A DNA stretch of 5,794 nucleotides, taken from Treponema sp. (lineage in GTDB: Bacteria > Spirochaetota > Spirochaetia > Treponematales > Treponemataceae). The notes beneath the pieces were generated by a model, which worked only from the letters and a program-made list of their open reading frames with translations, was not told the DNA's origin and ran no database searches. Location: contig JAGADS010000025.1 in the NCBI GenBank assembly GCA_017613485.1, forward strand, positions 1-5,794. Direction: 5' to 3'. Made by a program: the position numbers and the translations under genes. Positions 1 through 4,528 of this stretch are shown here, one piece after another; position 1 is the first letter of the stretch, and each line of letters opens with the position of its first letter.

Positions 1-417
1 GCTCATTATGCACTTGTTCAGCCGTTTATAACAGCAATCGGACAAACTTCCAGGATAGATCGAAGTCGTGATATTACAAAACCTCTTTCAACTATCTGTA
101 CTAAGCAGGAACACTGTCTTGTTACACCGTTCATCACTGAATACTACGGGAATGGAAAATCACGCAAATTATCAGAGCCTCTTCCGACTTTGACTACAAA
201 AGACAGATTCGGACTTGTGCTACCGGATGGAATTGGCGTTGATGTTGGATTCAGGATGTTACAACCCAATGAGCTTGCAGCTGCCACAGGTTTCCCTTCT
301 GACTACAAGTTTATAGGAACAAAAGTTGAGACCGTTAAGCAGATCGGGAATGCCGTTCCACCAGTTTTTGCAAAGGCTCTGCTTGAAACGATTCTTAAAG
401 AAAAGGTGGGGGCTTAA
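1..417 (+). CDS. DNA (cytosine-5-)-methyltransferase, C-terminal part (5' end outside window)
   Basis: This is the last 138 residues of a C5-cytosine DNA methyltransferase, which transfers a methyl group from S-adenosylmethionine to cytosine in a specific DNA sequence. The reading frame is open from base 1, so the start and the catalytic PCQ and ENV motifs lie upstream. Motif IX is visible at fragment residues 85-102 (RMLQPNELAAATGFPSDY) and motif X at 112-127 (VKQIGNAVPPVFAKAL), the conserved C-terminal signature of the family. The preceding part, residues 8-73, should belong to the target recognition domain. It contains two diverged copies of a unit starting PFIT and running through a P-L-x-T-x-x-T-K core, and the first residues (HYALVQ) look like the end of another copy. 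This TRD style is common in methylases of phages and mobile elements. Target sequence and partner endonuclease cannot be read from the fragment. The stop at 415-417 leads directly into the next gene. The family assignment is very secure; whether it is an orphan methylase or part of a restriction system is open. Confidence 0.95.
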   Translation, partial: AHYALVQPFITAIGQTSRIDRSRDITKPLSTICTKQEHCLVTPFITEYYGNGKSRKLSEPLPTLTTKDRFGLVLPDGIGVDVGFRMLQPNELAAATGFPSDYKFIGTKVETVKQIGNAVPPVFAKALLETILKEKVGA

Positions 418-424
418 TGGGACG

Positions 425-715
425 ATGACTATGACAAAGAAACTGAAAAAAGACAGTCTCTATATTCTGGAGCTTGAATATGAATTAACTACAGACAAAG
501 GTGATGCCTTTATGGTCAGGGATAACGTAGTCGGTTATGTTAGGGGAACCGAAGAAGAATTCTTTTTTGGTGTTTGTTTCTCGCAGGAGGAAGACGGCCG
601 CTGGAGTGGCGGGGATACCATGACCCTTTCAGTCCATGACTTTAACGAAATGGTCAAGTCCTTCAGGGAACTCCCTGTACAAAAATTTCCAGACAGAGCA
701 ACTGGGGCTATTTAA
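425..715 (+). CDS. Hypothetical protein, 96 aa
   Basis: I do not recognise this small protein. It begins MTMTKKLKKD, has alternating hydrophobic and charged residues that suggest beta strands (for example YILELEYEL and EEFFFGVCF), and ends with a probable short helix around residues 71-82. It is mildly acidic and has no signal peptide, membrane segment or cysteine cluster. The ATG at 425 is chosen because it is the first in-frame ATG after the methylase; a GGTGGGGG stretch at 405-411 could serve as a somewhat distant ribosome binding site. The ATG at 431 is an alternative that removes two residues. It lies between the methyltransferase and a nuclease-like gene, 21 bases upstream of the latter, in what looks like one operon. 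By position it could be a regulator of, or immunity protein for, the nuclease, but nothing in the sequence proves this. Confidence 0.75.
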   Translation: MTMTKKLKKDSLYILELEYELTTDKGDAFMVRDNVVGYVRGTEEEFFFGVCFSQEEDGRWSGGDTMTLSVHDFNEMVKSFRELPVQKFPDRATGAI

Positions 716-736
716 TTACTGAGGTAAGGAGTAAAA

Positions 737-1459
737 ATGAAAGAGACGGAAACTGAAACTACGGATTTGATTTCCATATTCAAGCTATTCGGAATTTATC
801 GCCGGGACCTTTCGCCGGAGAACGACAAATTTGTCAGAGATCGTCTTCAAGAAAAATATGACACAGTGACAAAAACATACATTCTTTCAGGAAAAACTTA
901 TAAAGGAACTTTTCGTGAGAATTCATCACGAAAGGAAAACCGTGAGGCTTATGAGAAGGAATGTAAGCTTGCAACGGTACTCGCTTCTTTTGGATTTGAT
1001 GTCATACTGATTGAAGAAGACAATTCAAAGCCAGGCAAGAAGCCTGACGCAATCGTAAACGGAATCGTCATGGATTTTAAGGAAGTAACTGCATTTTATG
1101 AGACTCAAGCAACAAAAAATACATTGGGAGCAAATTACAAAGATGGCATGAGAAAAAGATTCTCAAACGGGGTTGCTATATTTTTACATGAATTCAGTAA
1201 TGACTTTGTTTCTAAAAGCATGGATTTTAAGGAAACTCGCAGGGGTAAAAATGGTTTGGCATTATTCTTCCATGAAGATACAGGATCCTTCCAATTGTTT
1301 GACATGCAAAAAATAAGGGCCGCCAAACTACGACAGCCCTTGTCAAGAAGGGCGCCCGATGTTTCCATCGAACTCCCAGACATATCTAATATACCACATT
1401 CAATCAAAAAGTCAAGCATTACAAGCTCAAAGGATGATGATTGGGACTTTGAGTATTAG
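737..1459 (+). CDS. PD-(D/E)XK-like nuclease, resembling CdiA C-terminal tRNase-type toxin domains
   Basis: This 240-residue protein has the core of a PD-(D/E)XK nuclease fold in its middle: an acidic helix with E73 and E75 followed by A79, then a GFDVILIEED strand, then KPD at 102-104 and a DFK motif at 113-115 (PDAIVNGIVMDFKEV). The E...A...L...GF.V pattern followed by PD.i.nG...dfK is the arrangement I associate with the CdiA C-terminal nuclease domain of contact-dependent toxins and related MuF-phage polymorphic toxins, which cleave tRNA. That family match is from memory of the pattern, not a search. The protein has no secretion signal or delivery domain, so it would act in the cytosol or be delivered by another route. 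Residues 131-190 may complete the fold, and the tail (SKDDDWDFEY) is acidic and probably disordered. The start is supported by a GTAAGGAG ribosome binding site at 724-731. A restriction enzyme paired with the upstream methylase is the main alternative. Confidence 0.8.
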   Translation: MKETETETTDLISIFKLFGIYRRDLSPENDKFVRDRLQEKYDTVTKTYILSGKTYKGTFRENSSRKENREAYEKECKLATVLASFGFDVILIEEDNSKPGKKPDAIVNGIVMDFKEVTAFYETQATKNTLGANYKDGMRKRFSNGVAIFLHEFSNDFVSKSMDFKETRRGKNGLALFFHEDTGSFQLFDMQKIRAAKLRQPLSRRAPDVSIELPDISNIPHSIKKSSITSSKDDDWDFEY

Positions 1460-1474
1460 ATAAAGGAGACATGA

Positions 1475-1780
1475 ATGATAACATTCAAGGCAAAAGGCAA
1501 GGAGACAAGAAACGGAACTGAAAAAGCTGAACTGTGCGTCAGATTCAATGACAAGACAGGGATGACAGAGAGCATGTTTCTGTACGACAATTCGACAGGC
1601 CAGACAGAATACTCCTGGCACAGCATACTGTACCGTTCACGGCAAGAATACAAATCTGTTCTGTTTACAATCCAGGCGGCAAAAGATTATCTGGGTAGAA
1701 CAAAAAATGTCACCAAAAGCCTTGCTGAAGACCTGCACAAGCAGTACATGGATGCCAAGCAGCTGCCACTTCTTCTGTAG
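1475..1780 (+). CDS. Hypothetical protein, 101 aa
   Basis: This is an unrecognised soluble protein of 101 residues. The first half (residues 1-40) reads like beta strands with many charged residues (FKAKGKETRNGTEKAEL, then CVRF), and the second half (about 56-95) looks helical (YKSVLFTIQAAKDYL and KSLAEDLHKQYMDAK). It has one cysteine and no signal or membrane segment. Two ATGs lie after the AAAGGAG ribosome binding site at 1462-1468. The one at 1471 opens a frame that stops after 16 codons, while the ATG at 1475 has a six-base spacing and opens this frame, so 1475 is chosen. It sits 15 bases after the nuclease-like gene and 9 bases before the cysteine-rich gene, so it is almost certainly co-transcribed. 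It could belong with the nuclease (immunity) or with the replication genes downstream; the sequence does not decide. Confidence 0.75.
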   Translation: MITFKAKGKETRNGTEKAELCVRFNDKTGMTESMFLYDNSTGQTEYSWHSILYRSRQEYKSVLFTIQAAKDYLGRTKNVTKSLAEDLHKQYMDAKQLPLLL

Positions 1781-1789
1781 GAGAAAAAA

Positions 1790-2017
1790 ATGACATTAGA
1801 TTTACTTAAAAACGGGAAGATACAGTTCGAGCCGGGCGACAGGGTGACTATAAGAATGCTGGACGGAAAAAAGCTTACATGTACTGCTGTAGGAAAAAGT
1901 CCCGGAAGAAAGTGCCGGTACTGTGAATTCCGTTGCCTTTCCGAATTCTGTCCTCTGGTTTCCCACTGCCAAGACATTACTTTCCTGACGAACCCAACAG
2001 GAGGACCCGTAAAATGA
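1790..2017 (+). CDS. Small cysteine-rich protein, probable metal-binding, 75 aa
   Basis: The 75-residue product has six cysteines, C31, C42, C45, C49, C54 and C60, with a C-terminal H59 next to the last one. The cluster CRYCEFRCLSEFCPLVSHC (residues 42-60) looks like a compact zinc-binding or other metal-binding knuckle. The N-terminal part (residues 12-35) resembles a small beta barrel strand pattern (IQFEPGDRVTIRMLDGKKL), like those seen in SH3-type or OB-type nucleic-acid-binding folds, but this is only an impression. A GTAGGAG ribosome binding site at 1778-1784 precedes the ATG by five bases. Its stop overlaps the start of the replication initiator gene (ATGA at 2014-2017), which implies translational coupling and suggests a role in replication or its control. 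I do not recognise a named family. Confidence 0.75.
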   Translation: MTLDLLKNGKIQFEPGDRVTIRMLDGKKLTCTAVGKSPGRKCRYCEFRCLSEFCPLVSHCQDITFLTNPTGGPVK

Positions 2018-3147
2018 ACATACCCGTCTATATCCAGAACTGTGTGGCCGGTTTTGACCAGCTTGCGATGATTGAGCATGGTTTGGACATCGTGGATGCC
2101 CATATCCTCCAGTGGTACCTTGACTTTGCCGGAAGTGGCAAGATGAGAATGCTCAGGGATTCAAAGGGTGAAATCTACAGTGAGGCAGGGCACATCTATT
2201 ACTGGGTGAACTATCAGGCTCTAATCAACACTTTTCCCATCTTCGGAATCGGAACAACAAGAGCAGTGACGAAACGCTTCTCAAGATATGTCGATGAAGG
2301 ACTGATGAAAAAGAAAACATCTCTTACAAAAAACGGTCTCGCAGTGTATTACTGTGCCACAGACAGCCTGGTCGAACTGAAATTCTCAAAACGCGGACAA
2401 GAAGCCATCGGAACCAAAGTTCCTGTGGAAAACTCAAGCCATCGGAACCAAAGTTCCGATGGGCATAAGAACTCAAGTTCCGATGGGCATAGGAACCAAA
2501 GTTCCGATGCTTTAAATAATCCCCCTAATAATGATTCCCCAGATAATCATCCTCAGGCAAGAAAAGCCTCAGATGATTCAAAGGATGATGAAAAAAACAC
2601 AATACAAATAACTGAACATGTCCGCCACCTCTTTGATTCTCAGGGCTTTCCGTTCGGCAAGTCGTATATACCCATGCTTAGGGACATGCTTCTTAGACAA
2701 AAGATACCTCCTGATGAATGGACGAATTACCTGGACTGGTGCCATACACAATGCAAGGAACACGAACCAAAGAACCTTCAGGGCTACTTTTACTCCATGT
2801 CCTGCAAGGATGACAGCGCAAGGCAGTACAGGACACACATGGCAGAGGAGAACAAAAAAAAGGAGGCGGAACAGAGCCTGCTGAAAGCCGCCAGCGCTCA
2901 GATAATATGTCCGGTATGCGGAACCAAACACGGGAAGTTTGATTCTCTATGCCCCGGGTGCGGACTAACAGCAAGCGAGAGCCTCAATCAGGAGGCGATT
3001 GCGGTAAAAAAGGCGATCGAAGCCCTTGAGCCTTCAAGGAAAAAAGAAGTCGAAGAGGAGCTTAGTAAAGCCTCACAGGAGGCCGGACTGAATGTTGCAA
3101 AATTGCTTTCCAGGAAGAGGGAGATAATCACACGTTATCTCGGATAG
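2014..3147 (+). CDS. Replication initiator-like protein (winged helix plus C-terminal zinc ribbon), lambda O-like arrangement
   Basis: The 377-residue protein has three parts. Residues 1-125 look like a winged-helix DNA-binding domain: helices around DAHILQWYLDF, then a YYWVNYQALINTFPIFGIG segment and a helix ending RYVDEGLMKKK, then a wing into VYYCAT. This pattern is typical of N-terminal domains of phage and plasmid replication initiators and replisome organizers. Residues 126-195 are a low-complexity, Ser/Asp/Asn-rich linker whose DNA holds iteron-like repeats. Residues 198-280 are helical and may contact a helicase or its loader, as in DnaD-like proteins. Residues 299-316 form a zinc ribbon (CPVC then CPGC; C299, C302, C313, C316), followed by a charged helical tail. 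The ATG at 2014 overlaps the preceding stop and follows a CAGGAGG site at 1998-2004; an in-frame ATG at 1933 is rejected because it lies inside the previous gene. An initiator role fits ssb lying immediately downstream. The exact family is not certain. Confidence 0.75.
   Translation: MNIPVYIQNCVAGFDQLAMIEHGLDIVDAHILQWYLDFAGSGKMRMLRDSKGEIYSEAGHIYYWVNYQALINTFPIFGIGTTRAVTKRFSRYVDEGLMKKKTSLTKNGLAVYYCATDSLVELKFSKRGQEAIGTKVPVENSSHRNQSSDGHKNSSSDGHRNQSSDALNNPPNNDSPDNHPQARKASDDSKDDEKNTIQITEHVRHLFDSQGFPFGKSYIPMLRDMLLRQKIPPDEWTNYLDWCHTQCKEHEPKNLQGYFYSMSCKDDSARQYRTHMAEENKKKEAEQSLLKAASAQIICPVCGTKHGKFDSLCPGCGLTASESLNQEAIAVKKAIEALEPSRKKEVEEELSKASQEAGLNVAKLLSRKREIITRYLG
2406..2511 (+). repeat. Iteron-like direct repeats with dyad symmetry; putative replication origin inside the initiator gene
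   Basis: Four copies of a unit with core GGAACCAAAGTTCC or a close variant start at 2406, 2440, 2464 and 2488. Copies 2 to 4 are exactly 24 bases apart; copy 1 is 34 bases before copy 2 and is cut short after GTTCC. Copy 2 is a perfect inverted repeat, with CCATCGGAAC at 2439-2448 and its reverse complement GTTCCGATGG at 2453-2462 around CAAA. Copies 3 and 4 differ mainly in the left arm. A fragment AACTCAAG at 2431-2438 matches part of copy 3. Copy 1 is read as IGTKVP while copies 2-4 are read as HRNQSSDG or similar, a shift of one base in codon phase. Symmetric iterons followed by AT-rich DNA inside an initiator gene are the lambda O origin layout, so binding by the encoded protein is inferred. 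Confidence 0.7.
2531..2578 (+). other. Inverted repeats and AT-rich segment downstream of the iterons
   Basis: Directly after the last iteron, TTTAAATAAT (2511-2520) and CTAATAATGATT (2525-2536) are AT-rich, as expected of a strand-opening region. ATGATT at 2531-2536 pairs with AATCAT at 2545-2550. A second, mutually exclusive stem pairs AATCATC (2545-2551) with GATGATT (2572-2578) and AGGC (2555-2558) with GCCT (2566-2569), leaving a seven-base loop. There is no U-run after the stems, and the region is inside an open gene, so a transcription terminator is unlikely. A structural role in origin function is an inference. Confidence 0.4.
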
Positions 3148-3179
3148 AGGAAATAAATACAAATCTGAAGGAGGTTTAT

Positions 3180-3626
3180 ATGTCAGATTTAAATGTTGTG
3201 GCCCTTACAGGCCGATTGGTGAAGGATGCTGAGCTTAAGAAGACGGTTGACGGAAAGTCTTATGTCGTATTCTCAATCGCAAACAATCTTGTACGTAAAA
3301 ATGAGAAAGGAGAATACGTCGACATTCCGAATTTCTTCCAGATCAAAATGTGGAACGATACCGCAGAGAAAATGCTTAAGGGGCTTACAAAAGGCCGTGC
3401 AGTGACGGTCCAAGGTACCTTAAGGCAGAATCAATGGGTAAAGGACGGAAAGGTGCACAGCCGCATAAACTTACAGCCCTACCGTGTGAATTTTGTGACG
3501 GGAACATCCGCCAACAACGGGAGTCAGGCAGATACAAAGAACGATGAGTTCTATACGGCCGAACAGGATGACTTCATCTCGGAAGACATTTTTGATGAGG
3601 AGGTTCCTGATGCAGCTGACAATTGA
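3180..3626 (+). CDS. ssb: Single-stranded DNA-binding protein
   Basis: This 148-residue protein carries the SSB OB-fold in residues 1-108: it begins NVVALTGRLVKDAELK, continues with VVFSIANN, then NFFQIKMWNDTAEKM and the GRAVTVQGTLRQNQW strand pair, all in the usual order and spacing. It would coat single-stranded DNA during replication of the element or after conjugative transfer. Residues 109-148 are a short acidic, disordered tail. The usual C-terminal tip of the DDDIPF type is not present; instead DEEVP at 139-143 is followed by five more residues (DAADN), so recruitment of SSB partner proteins may be altered. An AAGGAGG ribosome binding site at 3168-3174 with five-base spacing fixes the start. 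It lies 32 bases after the initiator gene, and its last 17 bases overlap the next gene. The identity is secure; it is likely an element-borne paralogue of a chromosomal SSB. Confidence 0.95.
   Translation: MSDLNVVALTGRLVKDAELKKTVDGKSYVVFSIANNLVRKNEKGEYVDIPNFFQIKMWNDTAEKMLKGLTKGRAVTVQGTLRQNQWVKDGKVHSRINLQPYRVNFVTGTSANNGSQADTKNDEFYTAEQDDFISEDIFDEEVPDAADN
3597..3603 (+). promoter_or_regulatory. Ribosome binding site inside the ssb 3' end
   Basis: GAGGAGG lies six bases before the ATG at 3610 and is the strong Shine-Dalgarno site of the 84-residue gene. The same bases encode the acidic EE pair near the SSB C-terminus. This site is why the start at 3610 is preferred over the upstream in-frame ATG at 3544, which would extend the overlap with ssb much further. 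Confidence 0.75.
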
Positions 3627-3864
3627 GATGAGCCCCGAGGACCTCATCAACATACAGCAGGATCTCTTCACGAAAAACCTTGACTCAGAAAGCTTTTTGA
3701 AGAGAGAAATCATCGAGAGGGGAAGAATGCAGAACGAGATGAACATAACAGAAACCTGCCAGTTTTCTCAGCTGTACGAGGAATTCGACAGCGCGGATCT
3801 GGACAAGGATGTGTCAATGTTTGAAGGAGGTTCACCATGGCCACAGCCACAAACTGGAAACTGA
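3610..3864 (+). CDS. Hypothetical protein, 84 aa, overlapping ssb and trbF
   Basis: I do not recognise this 84-residue product. It is acidic and probably mostly helical (residues 8-45, MSPEDLINIQQDLF and ESFLKREIIERGRMQNEM), with no membrane segment or signal peptide and a single cysteine, C50. The last ten residues (SPWPQPQTGN) come from the overlap with trbF and may not be under independent selection. It starts 17 bases before the end of ssb and ends 28 bases into trbF, each time in a different frame, and has a strong ribosome binding site (GAGGAGG), so it is likely a real, translationally coupled gene. Position suggests a role at the junction between DNA processing and the type IV secretion genes, but no function can be assigned. 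Confidence 0.7.
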   Translation: MQLTIEMSPEDLINIQQDLFTKNLDSESFLKREIIERGRMQNEMNITETCQFSQLYEEFDSADLDKDVSMFEGGSPWPQPQTGN

Positions 3865-4514
3865 AAAAATCCGGCGATACGCCATTCGACATGTACCGAA
3901 ACATGGTGAAGATGGAGGAGCGCGGTGAACGTAAGTGGAGGCTTTTCGCAATTGCTTCTTTCGGTTGCCTTGTAATCTGCATAATGCTTCTGGTATGGGC
4001 TATAAGGCTTCCAAAGACTGTTCCGCTTGTCATTACGGTAAGCGACTGGGGGGAGGCAAAATACGTCGGAAACGTATCGAACTACAGCTATAACGGTATG
4101 AAGGTACCGCAGATAGCCATCGAATATCAAATTCGAAAATTTGTAACCAACACGTTCGCGATACCCACCGATAGAACAATTCTCAGCCAGAACCTTTCGG
4201 ACTGTTATTCAGCTTTGACAAAGGACTCGGCAAACAAATTCACTGAGATGGTAAAGGCTGACAACATAAACGGAAAATTCGGCTCACAGCAGAGAACTGT
4301 CGAGATAGAGTCAATTCTGAAACTTTCAGACGACAGTTATCAGGTTGATTTCTTCATCACGACCTCTTCCCTTGCCGGAAAAGTAACGGAAAAGAAAAGG
4401 ACGAGAGGAGTACTTTCAACGCAGCTTCTTGAACCGGCCTTGGAAGATCAGAAGCTTAATCCGCTCGGCATCTACATAACCAATTTCGATTTCACGACAT
4501 TGGTTTCACAATAA
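3837..4514 (+). CDS. trbF: Type IV secretion protein TrbF (VirB8 family)
   Basis: The 225-residue protein matches the VirB8/TrbF layout: a short cytoplasmic N-terminus (residues 1-35, with the DTPFDMYRNMV motif typical of TrbF), one membrane helix at about 36-56 (LFAIASFGCLVICIMLLVWAI), and a periplasmic NTF2-like domain from about 60 onward. The C-terminal NPLGIYITNFDFTTL (208-222) is the characteristic TrbF ending. The protein is a bitopic inner-membrane component that helps assemble the conjugation channel. A GAAGGAGG ribosome binding site at 3823-3830 with six-base spacing supports the ATG at 3837, even though it lies within the previous gene. It is followed directly by trbG and a probable trbI, the usual trbF-G-I order. 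Family assignment is strong. Confidence 0.92.
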   Translation: MATATNWKLKKSGDTPFDMYRNMVKMEERGERKWRLFAIASFGCLVICIMLLVWAIRLPKTVPLVITVSDWGEAKYVGNVSNYSYNGMKVPQIAIEYQIRKFVTNTFAIPTDRTILSQNLSDCYSALTKDSANKFTEMVKADNINGKFGSQQRTVEIESILKLSDDSYQVDFFITTSSLAGKVTEKKRTRGVLSTQLLEPALEDQKLNPLGIYITNFDFTTLVSQ

Positions 4515-4515
4515 T

Positions 4516-4521
4516 GAGGAG
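4516..4521 (+). promoter_or_regulatory. Ribosome binding site that decides the trbG start
   Basis: GAGGAG lies seven bases before the ATG at 4529 and overlaps the alternative ATG at 4514-4516. The upstream ATG, which overlaps the trbF stop, would need this site to lie within the coding region, so 4529 is the better start. It also gives a clean lipoprotein-type signal beginning MKKI instead of MRRNRMKKI. Confidence 0.7.
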
Positions 4522-4528
4522 AAACAGA

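Noticed and set aside
190..417. A separate 75-residue gene starting at TTG 190
   Set aside because: The same frame is open from base 1 and the upstream residues fit the methylase target recognition domain, so this is an internal start.
326..424. N-terminal extension of the 96-residue gene into the methylase
   Set aside because: The added residues are simply the methylase motif X region read in another frame, and better starts occur at 425 or 431.
1032..1046. CAGGC/GCCTG hairpin as a terminator in the nuclease gene
   Set aside because: The stem is only five bases, no T-run follows, and it encodes the KPGKKPD segment around the nuclease motif.
1933..2013. An earlier ATG for the initiator gene
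   Set aside because: It lies inside the cysteine-rich gene, gives an uncharacteristic N-terminus, and the ATG at 2014 has a good ribosome binding site with an ATGA overlap.
1687..2103. Minus-strand open frame of 138 codons
   Set aside because: It is antisense to three well-supported + strand genes and its product has no recognisable features.
2405..2511. The repeated units as a CRISPR array
   Set aside because: The units are 24 bases apart with almost no spacer between them, are palindromic, lie inside a long open gene and have no cas genes nearby.
2618..2884. An 88-codon + strand frame inside the initiator gene
   Set aside because: It is out of frame with the initiator, encodes Arg/Thr-rich low-information peptide and has no ribosome binding site.
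3095..3128. Possible promoter before ssb (TTGCAA and GATAAT-like boxes)
   Set aside because: The two boxes are 22 bases apart, too far for a standard promoter, and the surrounding gene spacing suggests read-through transcription.
3544..3609. Upstream start for the 84-residue gene
   Set aside because: It would deepen the overlap with ssb, while GAGGAGG at 3597-3603 is ideally spaced for ATG 3610.
3710..4130. Two overlapping minus-strand open frames opposite trbF
   Set aside because: They are shadows of the trbF coding strand, with no family resemblance and no sensible gene context.
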